Shown: piece after piece, positions 14,136 through 21,522 of the stretch
Numbering within the stretch: the stretch's first letter is position 1
How the letters are laid out: each line of letters opens with the position of its first letter
IMG/VR virus record: IMGVR_UViG_3300030380_000547
Location: 1 to 28,227 of that record
Length of the DNA: 28,227 nt
Direction: 5' to 3' (one strand)
Source of the DNA: a virus
Notes under the pieces: model-generated
What the model was told of the DNA's origin: nothing
The model's input: only the letters and a program-made list of their open reading frames with translations
The model's database searches: none
Position numbers and translations under genes: made by a program

Positions 14136-14563
14136 TGGCAATTACACAAGCAATGTGTACCAGTTTTAAAGTAGAGCTTTTAACTGCTACGCATAATTTT
14201 ACAAACAGTTCAGGACACACTTTTAAATTAGCTTTATTTACAGATTCAGCTAGTTTGGGTGCGGGTACAACTGCTTATTCAACATCAAATGAAGCTAGCG
14301 GAACAGGATATTCTGCAGGTGGTAACACTTTATCTGCTACAACACCTACATCTGGGGGCACTACCGCATTTACGGATTTTGCAGACAGCTCTTTTACTAG
14401 TTCTACTATAACAGCTAGAGGAGCGTTGATATACAATAGTTCTCAAAGTAATAAAGCTGTTGTGGTGTTAGATTTCGGAGCTGATAAATCATCTACATCT
14501 GGAACTTTTTCAGTTATATTTCCTACTCCAGACGCTAGTAACGCAATTATACGTATAGCTTAA
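14135..14563 (+). CDS. Beta-rich virion protein
   Basis: The 142-residue product opens AITQAMCTSFKVELLTATHN, then HTFKLALFTDSASLGAGTTA, a GTGYSAGGNTLSATTPTSGG turn-rich stretch, and ITARGALIYNSSQSNKAVVV with a closing FSVIFPTPDASNAIIRIA strand. I recall many phage genomes with this pattern, placed near tail fibre genes; it is commonly treated as a virion structural protein. The Ser/Thr/Gly-rich beta character supports a fibre or surface role. The start overlaps the upstream stop (TAATG) and GGAG lies seven bases before it. Confidence 0.75.
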   Translation: MAITQAMCTSFKVELLTATHNFTNSSGHTFKLALFTDSASLGAGTTAYSTSNEASGTGYSAGGNTLSATTPTSGGTTAFTDFADSSFTSSTITARGALIYNSSQSNKAVVVLDFGADKSSTSGTFSVIFPTPDASNAIIRIA

Positions 14564-14575
14564 TGGAGGAATTAA

Positions 14576-15862
14576 ATGGCTTTAATACAAGCAGACAGAG
14601 TAAAAGAAAATTCTTCTACAACAGGCACAGGTAATTTTGCATTAGGAGGTGCAGCAACAGGTTTTAGAACTTTTGCAGATGGTGTAGGAGTTAGTAATAC
14701 TTGTTATTACGTGATTACAGACGATAGTAGTTACGAGGTAGGCTTAGGTACGTTAAACGCTTCTGCCACATTAGCTAGAACTACAGTTATAACTTCTTCT
14801 AACTCTAATAACGCTGTTGATTGGGCGGCAGGGTCAAAAAGTGTTTTTACTACATACCCCGGTCCTAAAGCAGTTATATTAGATGCTTCTAATAATTTAA
14901 ATGTTGCGGGAGGCGTTTCCGTAGGTGGTACGTTTCAAGTAACAGGTGAATTTAACTTAACAGATGTTTCAGCTAGTGGCACCTTAGATGTTGCAGGTAA
15001 TGGCTCTGTTGGTGGAACTCTTGCTGTAACTGGAGACACTGATGTTACAAACCTTTCAGCTAGTGGCACCTTAGATGTTGCGGGTAATGGTTCGGTTGGT
15101 GGCACATTTAATGTTGAAGGTGATCTTAAAAACACATCAGGTAATTTTACGGTAGCTCCAGCTACCCAGATATTTGAAATCAAAGGCTCTGGTTCTACTG
15201 AAGGACAAGTACAACTTAATTGTGCTGTTAATTCACACGGGCAAAAAATCACGGCAGCAGATCATTCTTTGGGAGCTACTAATACCTTAACGCTACCCGG
15301 AGGTAGCACTATAGGTAACTCAGATGCTACTTTAGTTTCTGACACAGGCACACAAACTTTAACTAATAAAACTTTTGATGATGTAACTTTAGGAACAGGC
15401 ACGGCGGATATATCAACAATGGTTAGTCAGGTTGCTTTTCAAAATAATTTAAGAGAACGAACCAGTATAAATACTTCAAGTGCTACTGGTACAATTAACT
15501 TTGATATACTGAGTCATAATGTTGAGCTTAGAACAAATGATGCAGCGGCTAATTTTGAGCTTAATTTTAGAGGAAATGCCAGCACCGCTTTTTCTGCAAC
15601 TGTAGCAGTGGGTCAAACAACTTCGTTTGCTTTTGAATCTAGTATGGGTAGCACGGCTTATTATTTAACAGCTATAAAAATAGATGGTGCTACAGCTTCA
15701 CCTGTTCATTGGCAAGGAGGAACCACCGCTCCATCAGAGGGTAATGCCGCTGGTATAGATAGTTATCTAGTTAATATAACTCGAGGAGCAGATGGAGGTA
15801 GTGGTTCGGCACAATATACATGTCTAGCCTCTCAAACTCAGTTTGGAAAGGTCACTTACTAA
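14576..15862 (+). CDS. Tail fibre-like protein with internal repeats
   Basis: The 428-residue product has a GGAGGA site five bases before its ATG. The N-terminus (ALIQADRVKENSSTTGTGNF through TTYPGPKAVILDASNNLNVA, to about residue 110) is probably a virion-attachment part. Residues 131-159 and 160-188 are tandem copies of a 29-residue unit (SASGTLDVAGNGSVGG core). Further beta repeats follow, including ATLVSDTGTQTLTNKTFDDV, a motif common in marine phage fibres. The end (SSMGSTAYYLTAIKIDGATA ... YTCLASQTQFGKVTY) is a beta domain. Overall this resembles a trimeric fibre shaft. The last base overlaps the following giant gene. Confidence 0.82.
   Translation: MALIQADRVKENSSTTGTGNFALGGAATGFRTFADGVGVSNTCYYVITDDSSYEVGLGTLNASATLARTTVITSSNSNNAVDWAAGSKSVFTTYPGPKAVILDASNNLNVAGGVSVGGTFQVTGEFNLTDVSASGTLDVAGNGSVGGTLAVTGDTDVTNLSASGTLDVAGNGSVGGTFNVEGDLKNTSGNFTVAPATQIFEIKGSGSTEGQVQLNCAVNSHGQKITAADHSLGATNTLTLPGGSTIGNSDATLVSDTGTQTLTNKTFDDVTLGTGTADISTMVSQVAFQNNLRERTSINTSSATGTINFDILSHNVELRTNDAAANFELNFRGNASTAFSATVAVGQTTSFAFESSMGSTAYYLTAIKIDGATASPVHWQGGTTAPSEGNAAGIDSYLVNITRGADGGSGSAQYTCLASQTQFGKVTY
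14967..15081 (+). repeat. Repeat copies in the fibre gene (87-base period)
   Basis: Bases 14967-14994 and 15054-15081 are identical over 28 bases, and similarity continues downstream with scattered differences. The 87-base spacing equals 29 codons, so the repeats are in frame and extend the fibre shaft. Divergence outside the identical core suggests an older duplication partly homogenised. Confidence 0.85.
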
Positions 15863-18800
15863 TGCCCATTAAAGGATTAAAAGGGGGCATAGGCACTAAA
15901 CCATTAGGTTATGGTCTTGGAGCTGCTGCAGAAGAATCAGAGCCTAATTTTAATCAAACTGTATTACTTCTTCATGGTGATGGTTCTGAAGGTGAGGGGA
16001 ATACTTCTGTATTAGGTAATCCAAACTACAAAGCATTTAAAGATAACTCTACATCAGCCCATGCTCTTGTTGTTAATGGTGATGCTTATGGTAATGACTT
16101 TAGCCCATATTATTATGCTAATGGGTATTGGTCTGAGTATTACAACCAACCTTCTGACTCAGGAGGTAATTGTAATCATAAAATATTACCTGCATCTTTT
16201 CTTAATGATTTAACTATTGCAAATAAATCAACATCTACTAAAACAGTTGAAGCATGGGTATATCCTACATCCATTAGAACAAGTTCAGTTCAATATTATG
16301 CAATGGGATGGTTTTGTAAAGGTAACATATATTGGGATTGTGCTCTTTGGTCTACTTCAAGCACCACTTCAGGAAAATTTACAGCATATCATTATGATGG
16401 AACACAAAGACCTTTAGAAAGTTCAAATTATTTTACAGTGGGTCAATGGTATCATGTTGCTTTAGTTATTGCTTCAGGAACTATAAAGTTATATGTTAAC
16501 GGAGCATTAGAAGGAAGTCGCACTTGGCATGGACTTGGGAGTACTGGGATTGGAGAAGTTAGTGTTATTGGTGGGACAGCTAGTAACAATGATTGGAATG
16601 GGTATATATCAAATCTAAGAGTGTCTTCTACAGCTAGGTACCCTTCTGCCTTTACGCCTAGCACTTCACCATTTACAAGTGATAGTGATACTTTATTACT
16701 TACAAACCAATCAAATAGATTTGTTGATAACTCTAGTTCAGCAAATACATTTACATTTCAAAATAACCCAAAAATAACTACCAACACACCATTTACACAA
16801 AGTAAAACTGCAAATGTAGGTTCTGGATATTTTGATGGTACTGGGGATAATTTAGAACTTGCTACTTCTGCCGATTGGGCATTTGGAACAGGTGATTTTA
16901 CTATTGAGATGTGGGTATATGCAGTTAAAACAACTGAACAATCTTTGTATGATGGTAGAAGTGCAAATGGTGCATATCCATTTTTGCTGATTCAAAATAG
17001 CTCAAATAAATTTATGTATTATGTAAATACAGCAGTTAAAATTACTGCTAATGATACTGTTCCTTTAAATCAATGGGTACATTTAGCCTTGGTTCGTTAT
17101 AGTAGTACAACAAAAATGTATGTAAATGGTGTAGCACAAACAGAGACTTTTTCAGATAGTACTAATTATTTACAAGCACCACTTCACATAGGGCAAAATC
17201 AACCTGCTGGTTCAGGAGATAACTTTGAAGGTTATTTAGCAGATTACAATGTTATTAAAGGAACAGCGAAACACACATCAAATTTTACACCTTCAACATC
17301 TACAATATCTGCTGATTCAAATACTAAACTTCTTACAATGCAATACTCAGGAGCAGTTCGTAACGTAGGGTTTGTAGATGACTCTAAATATAATCATCAG
17401 ATTACTCGTAATGGTGATGTAAGCATAGGTACATTTAGCCCATTTAGTTTAGAAGATGGGTATTGGAGTAATCTTATTAAATCAGGTGACGATTTAGAGT
17501 GTGGATCTTTTAACAAAACTTTATCAAATCAATGGTCTTTTGAGTTTTGGTACTTTAAATTAGATGATAGTATAGACGTTGTTATATCTACAGATTCAGG
17601 AGATCAATTTCAATGTGCTATCCTAGCATCAACAGTTTCTTTTTATTATGGTGGTGGTAGTAATATTGATGTTACAAGTAACTATACGGAAAACAATTGG
17701 GTACACTTTCTAGTAACAAAGGATAGTAGCAATAGAACAAGATTATTTTTAAACGGTGTGTTAAAAGGAACAAATGCAAGTAGTACAGCTACACCAACTC
17801 TTCAACATTTTAGAATTGGAGATCAAAGAAATACTGGTTCTCATCCTAGTTTTGGTTATATTAGTAATGTGCGATTTGTAATTGGTTCTATACCAACAAG
17901 TTATCAAACTTCTGAAACGTCTGTTGGAACATCTGTATTTACTTCCCCTTCTTCATTTTTAACAACAACATCTCAAGGAGCTACGTCTGGCGATGTAGAA
18001 TTGTTGACTTGTCAATCAAATCGATTTAAAGATAACAGTAGTAATAATTTTGCAATTACTGCTGCAAGTAATACACCAGAAGTACAACCATTCTCACCCT
18101 TTGTACCAACTCGGTCATATAGTAAAGATGCAGTAGGGGGTAGTTCATATTTTGAAGCTGCTGGTGATTATTTAAGTATTGAACAAAAATCTGGATATGA
18201 GTTTGATCTAGATGGCGATACAGATTGGTGTGTAGAATTTTGGTTGTATATGATAAACCCTTCTGCAAATTATGCTAGAGTCATGCAGTTAGATGCCAAT
18301 AGTTGGGCAATTCGTTTTGAGGCTACTACAAGCAAAATTGGAATGGGTACGTCTGATGCAGGGTCGATAGAAGATATTGAAGACCCAACAGCATTACCAG
18401 CGAATCAATGGACACATTTTGCGTTCACACATAAAAATTCAGATAGCACATTAAGACTATTTAGAAATGGAGCGTTAGTAGCAAGTACAACGTCATGGAG
18501 TCCATCATGGGGTCATAGCACAAATCCTTTGTTAATTTCAAGATATAAAAGCGGTAGTGCTAATTTTTTTGGAAATTTATACTTAGGTTCATTTAGGATA
18601 GTTAAAACCGACTATATTTATGATAGTGCATTTACACCTCCCACTGCTCCTTTCACTGCAAATGCAAACACAGTGTTACTTATGAATTCTACTAACGCAG
18701 GTATCATTGACCATACAATGAAAAACAACCTTGAGTCAGAAGGTAATACAAGAGTTTCAGGACAACAAATAAAGTTTGGCACTGGCAGTATTTATTTTGA

Positions 18801-19278
18801 TGGTACTGGTGATAAATTAGTAATTCCTCATCAGGAATATCATCAATTAGGGACGGGTGAATTCACAGTAGAATTATTTGTATATTTTACTTCGACTGAC
18901 GCCAGACAAGGATTTTTTGGGAATGATGGGGGTTGGTATTTTCAAATTTATGACGGTGAATTAGAATTTGCTCTAAGTACTAGTGCAGTTATCGAAAGAT
19001 CATTTTCACACAGTATTAATCAGTGGTATCACTTAGCTGCTACTAGGGATTCGTCAAATGATATTCGTTTGTTTATTGATGGTACACAACAAGGAGCAGT
19101 TGTAAATAGTACTGCTGACTTACGTCATGCTTCTAATGATTTTCATATTGGAAATATCGGACCAGCTACTAGTAGACTTTTTAAAGGGGGATATATGGAC
19201 GAAATTAGAATAACTAAAGGAGTTGCCAGATATACTTCAAACTTTACAGTCCCAACAAAAGCATTTGCAAATAGATAG
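15862..19278 (+). CDS. Giant LamG-like multidomain fibre/adhesin
   Basis: With start ATG 15862 (overlapping the previous stop) the product is 1138 residues, the largest in the window. It contains five modules of about 220 residues. Each opens with an LLL/KLL strand and a linker like RFVDNSS or FKDNST (near residues 59, 287, 504, 722, and a degenerate IIDHTMKN near 948), followed by a jelly-roll core with EAWVYP-, FTIEMWVY-, SFEFWYF-, CVEFWLY- and FTVELFVY-type strands (near 127, 345, 559, 789, 1000), WYHVALV/WVHLALV-type strands, LYVNG/MYVNG/LFLNG/LFRNG/LFIDG turns, and a NLRVS- or EIRITKG-like end. This is the laminin-G/concanavalin-like fold, which often binds carbohydrate. It is probably a receptor-binding or adhesion protein. 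An assembly chaperone follows it. Confidence 0.88.
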   Translation: MPIKGLKGGIGTKPLGYGLGAAAEESEPNFNQTVLLLHGDGSEGEGNTSVLGNPNYKAFKDNSTSAHALVVNGDAYGNDFSPYYYANGYWSEYYNQPSDSGGNCNHKILPASFLNDLTIANKSTSTKTVEAWVYPTSIRTSSVQYYAMGWFCKGNIYWDCALWSTSSTTSGKFTAYHYDGTQRPLESSNYFTVGQWYHVALVIASGTIKLYVNGALEGSRTWHGLGSTGIGEVSVIGGTASNNDWNGYISNLRVSSTARYPSAFTPSTSPFTSDSDTLLLTNQSNRFVDNSSSANTFTFQNNPKITTNTPFTQSKTANVGSGYFDGTGDNLELATSADWAFGTGDFTIEMWVYAVKTTEQSLYDGRSANGAYPFLLIQNSSNKFMYYVNTAVKITANDTVPLNQWVHLALVRYSSTTKMYVNGVAQTETFSDSTNYLQAPLHIGQNQPAGSGDNFEGYLADYNVIKGTAKHTSNFTPSTSTISADSNTKLLTMQYSGAVRNVGFVDDSKYNHQITRNGDVSIGTFSPFSLEDGYWSNLIKSGDDLECGSFNKTLSNQWSFEFWYFKLDDSIDVVISTDSGDQFQCAILASTVSFYYGGGSNIDVTSNYTENNWVHFLVTKDSSNRTRLFLNGVLKGTNASSTATPTLQHFRIGDQRNTGSHPSFGYISNVRFVIGSIPTSYQTSETSVGTSVFTSPSSFLTTTSQGATSGDVELLTCQSNRFKDNSSNNFAITAASNTPEVQPFSPFVPTRSYSKDAVGGSSYFEAAGDYLSIEQKSGYEFDLDGDTDWCVEFWLYMINPSANYARVMQLDANSWAIRFEATTSKIGMGTSDAGSIEDIEDPTALPANQWTHFAFTHKNSDSTLRLFRNGALVASTTSWSPSWGHSTNPLLISRYKSGSANFFGNLYLGSFRIVKTDYIYDSAFTPPTAPFTANANTVLLMNSTNAGIIDHTMKNNLESEGNTRVSGQQIKFGTGSIYFDGTGDKLVIPHQEYHQLGTGEFTVELFVYFTSTDARQGFFGNDGGWYFQIYDGELEFALSTSAVIERSFSHSINQWYHLAATRDSSNDIRLFIDGTQQGAVVNSTADLRHASNDFHIGNIGPATSRLFKGGYMDEIRITKGVARYTSNFTVPTKAFANR

Positions 19279-19286
19279 GAGATAAA

Positions 19287-19751
19287 ATGTACATTGCAAA
19301 AGTAGATGGAAATATTGTTCGTGAAATAGTACATTACACGAAAGTGTTTCGTAGTGTACCTACCGATGAACAATTAGCCCTTAGAGGTTATAAAAAAATA
19401 AATAAACATAAACCTTATAATGTTTTAACAGAACGACTAACAGGTGCTACACCTTATGTATCTGGCACATATGTATTTACTGTAGAAAAAACAGACATGA
19501 CTGCTGATGAAATAACTTCAGCTAAAGAAAGTGCTATGGCTAATATACGGTCTCAAAGAGATAATATGTTAAAAGATACAGATTGGGCTGCAATTAGAAA
19601 AGCAGAAGCGGGTACAGCTATGCCTAGTGCTATGGCTACATACAGACAAGCATTAAGAAATGTTCCTGCCACAATAGGTAGTGCAGATCCAAGAACATGG
19701 TCTGATTGGCCCAGCATTAGTTTAGACGGAAGTTCTGCTAGTGGAGTATAG
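19287..19751 (+). CDS. Tail fibre assembly chaperone-like protein
   Basis: The 154-residue protein has a TAGGAG site six bases before ATG 19287. The N-terminal half (YIAKVDGNIVREIVHYTKVF) is a beta part; the C-terminal half carries NIRSQRDNMLKDTDWAAIRK, followed by PSAMATYRQALRNVPATIG and a WSDWP end. This RDxxLxxTDWxxxR ... YRQALR pattern is the phage tail assembly chaperone/tail fibre assembly signature. These proteins help fold or trimerise an adjacent fibre, and it lies directly downstream of the giant LamG protein. Its last base overlaps the next gene's GTG start. Confidence 0.82.
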   Translation: MYIAKVDGNIVREIVHYTKVFRSVPTDEQLALRGYKKINKHKPYNVLTERLTGATPYVSGTYVFTVEKTDMTADEITSAKESAMANIRSQRDNMLKDTDWAAIRKAEAGTAMPSAMATYRQALRNVPATIGSADPRTWSDWPSISLDGSSASGV

Positions 19752-20272
19752 TGTTGATAGACCCACTCACAGCATTAACCGCCGCAAACTTGGCTTTCAA
19801 CGGAGTCAAAAAGGCTATTCAAGTAGGGAGAGACTTAGAAGATATTTTTCAACAGTTATCAACTTGGAGCGGTCATGTTTCTGATTTACAAGAATGGATG
19901 GGTCAGGAAAGAAAGTTTAAGAAACCGACCCTATGGCAAAAATTAACGTGGGACAAAAGCGAAACCGCAGAGGCATTTGATGAACTTATTGCAAAAAAGA
20001 AAATTAAAGAGATGGAAGACGCAATCCGCCATGAGTTTACATGGGGAAAACTTCATCACCTTGGCATGGATGGACCATATGGATATAAAGCCCTCATTAA
20101 AATACGCCGTGAGGTTAGAGCCAAACGCAAGGCTCAAATATACGATCAGATGCGAAGAAGGAAGGCTTTTATATATAACACCAAAATGGGTGTGGCAATT
20201 GGAACCCTTATACTAATTTTATTATGGTTAATACATTTTTTATGGACAGCAATTATGGAGGCAAGTAAGTAA
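19751..20272 (+). CDS. Membrane-anchored conserved phage protein
   Basis: Starts with GTG in a TAGTG overlap. The 173-residue protein has an amphipathic N-terminus (LIDPLTALTAANLAFNGVKK), a charged helical body with KKPTLWQKLTWDKSETAEAF and AIRHEFTWGKLHHLGMDGPYG, a strongly basic KIRREVRAKRKAQIYDQMRR region, and a single transmembrane segment near residues 147-168 close to the C-terminus. I recall the family as widespread in marine podovirus-like phages, unassigned. Its position before the holin suggests a lysis-linked or membrane-associated role, but a virion or ejection role remains possible. Confidence 0.72.
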   Translation: MLIDPLTALTAANLAFNGVKKAIQVGRDLEDIFQQLSTWSGHVSDLQEWMGQERKFKKPTLWQKLTWDKSETAEAFDELIAKKKIKEMEDAIRHEFTWGKLHHLGMDGPYGYKALIKIRREVRAKRKAQIYDQMRRRKAFIYNTKMGVAIGTLILILLWLIHFLWTAIMEASK

Positions 20273-20709
20273 TGTTAAATTTAATTGGATCACTTTTACC
20301 AATAGGTGAAAAACTTGTAGATAAATTAATTCCAGATCCACAGGCAAAACAGAAGGCTCTTCAACAGCTAAAAAAAATGGAGCAAGACGGAAGTCTTAAA
20401 CGCATGGAAGCTGAGTTTGCTGATAAAGATAGTGCTAGACAACGTGAAATGACTATCTCTACTAGCGAACATAGTCCTTGGTTAAACAAAATAATTACTA
20501 GTCTGTTGGCTCTGGGAATTGTAGGTCTTGCTTTTGCTTTATTTGCTGTTATCTTATTTCTTGAGGTAACACCTGCTAACAAAGATATTTTAATTTTCTT
20601 ATTAGGTAATTTGACAACTTTAGTGGGTCTAGTGTGTTCCTATTATTTTGGTAGTTCGGTAGGTAGTAAAGATAAAACTGAAGAGATAAAAGGGTTAATG
20701 AAAAAATGA
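20272..20709 (+). CDS. Holin (GTA-type 3TM-holin-like)
   Basis: Holins form lesions in the inner membrane that release the endolysin. The 145-residue protein has an N-terminal amphipathic helical part (LIGSLLPIGEKLVDKLIPDP), the motif ADKDSARQRE (residues 50-59), and two strong membrane segments at about 73-97 and 104-127, with the ending YYFGSSVGSKDKTEE. The SAR-R-E motif, the YYFGSS-GS-K end and TM placement match the holin family known from gene-transfer agents and phages. It starts in a TAATG overlap and is two genes from the endolysin. The call is well supported, though the exact topology is not. Confidence 0.85.
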   Translation: MLNLIGSLLPIGEKLVDKLIPDPQAKQKALQQLKKMEQDGSLKRMEAEFADKDSARQREMTISTSEHSPWLNKIITSLLALGIVGLAFALFAVILFLEVTPANKDILIFLLGNLTTLVGLVCSYYFGSSVGSKDKTEEIKGLMKK

Positions 20710-20834
20710 ATACTAATTTAACAGTTGCACAGAAAAAGAAGTTAGTGAAAGAACTTAGAAAAGCTTCTGCTTTACACAAGGGACAAGCTGATTTAATTGA
20801 AAAAACTATAAAAAAACAGGTGAAGAAAAAATGA
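20706..20834 (+). CDS. 42-residue basic protein between holin and endolysin
   Basis: ATGA at the holin stop starts this frame, and its own stop is overlapped by the endolysin start (ATGATG). The product, beginning MNTNLTVAQKKKLVKELRKA, is a highly basic amphipathic helix ending KKQVKKK. There is no membrane segment, so it does not look like an Rz-type spanin. Tight coupling on both sides in a lysis block argues for real translation. It might regulate or assist lysis; function unknown. Confidence 0.62.
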   Translation: MNTNLTVAQKKKLVKELRKASALHKGQADLIEKTIKKQVKKK

Positions 20835-21214
20835 TGGATTGGAATATGAGTACTTACTTTACTCAATATGAGTTTAAATGTAGCCATACTGGACAATGTG
20901 ATATGAACCCAGATTTTATAAGTAAACTAAATGAGCTTCGTACAGCTTACGGTAAGCCTATGAAAATAACCTCTGGTTACAGAAGTACGAGCCACCCAAT
21001 CGAACGAAAGAAAAAAACTCCGGGGGCACACACGACAGGGCAAGCTGCTGATATAGCGGTATCAAGACAAGATGCTTTTCATTTGTTATCTCTTGCACTA
21101 TCAAAAGGTTTTACAGGCATAGGTATACAGCAAAAAGGTTCGGGTAGATTTATTCATTTAGATACTTTAGAAAATTCGGAGGGTAGACCTAGACCTACGG
21201 TCTGGTCGTATTAA
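20831..21214 (+). CDS. Endolysin: M15-family peptidase
   Basis: This 127-residue protein is a zinc peptidase that cleaves peptidoglycan peptide bonds, of the M15A/D-Ala-D-Ala carboxypeptidase-like family. MKITSGYRS (residues 44-52) is the family start, HTTGQAADI (67-75) supplies H67 and D74, and IHLD (108-111) supplies H109 and D111. There is no signal peptide or membrane anchor, so it should need the holin for access. GGTGAAGA-like purines precede the ATG within the previous gene, and a second ATG follows immediately. The complete set of expected ligands suggests it is active. It lacks any separate cell-wall binding domain, typical of enzymes acting on Gram-negative hosts. Confidence 0.92.
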   Translation: MMDWNMSTYFTQYEFKCSHTGQCDMNPDFISKLNELRTAYGKPMKITSGYRSTSHPIERKKKTPGAHTTGQAADIAVSRQDAFHLLSLALSKGFTGIGIQQKGSGRFIHLDTLENSEGRPRPTVWSY

Positions 21215-21217
21215 AAT

Positions 21218-21520
21218 ATGTTTGGAAATAGTTCTTATTCTGAGCTAGCTTATTCTACAGAGGGTATAGATCCTAACGCAGAAGTAGCTATTACTGGAGC
21301 TTCTGCTACAGGCGTGGTAGGGACTGTATCTTTTGTATTAGATCAAAAATTATCTCCTACAGGTGTGTCTGCAACTGGGGTAGTAGGTGATGTTTTGGTA
21401 ATACAAAATATTAGTGTATTTGTAACTAGTTTGATTGGATCTTCAGAAGTTTCTTCTGCTCTTGTATGGGGAGAACTAGATCAAGGTCAAACTCCTAACT
21501 GGACAGAAATTAAGGATTAA
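21218..21520 (+). CDS. Small repeat-bearing virion protein
   Basis: The 100-residue protein has two near-identical segments, TGASATGVVGTV (residues 26-37) and TGVSATGVVGDV (48-59), 22 residues apart, suggesting duplicated beta hairpins. The C-terminus carries SALVWGELDQGQTPNWTEI. I recall the TGxSATGxVG repeat and the VWG ... PNWT ending in marine phage proteins near fibre genes. It sits between endolysin and the second fibre and probably is part of the tail or fibre base. It has no catalytic motif. Confidence 0.72.
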   Translation: MFGNSSYSELAYSTEGIDPNAEVAITGASATGVVGTVSFVLDQKLSPTGVSATGVVGDVLVIQNISVFVTSLIGSSEVSSALVWGELDQGQTPNWTEIKD

Positions 21521-21522
21521 AT

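Noticed and set aside
14935-15252. 105-codon minus-strand frame within the first fibre
   Set aside because: Its open length comes from the repeated, stop-poor antisense of fibre repeats.
15820-15861. Longer N-terminus for the LamG protein
   Set aside because: The earlier start lies inside the upstream fibre gene; ATG 15862 overlaps its stop in the usual way and gives a natural N-terminus.
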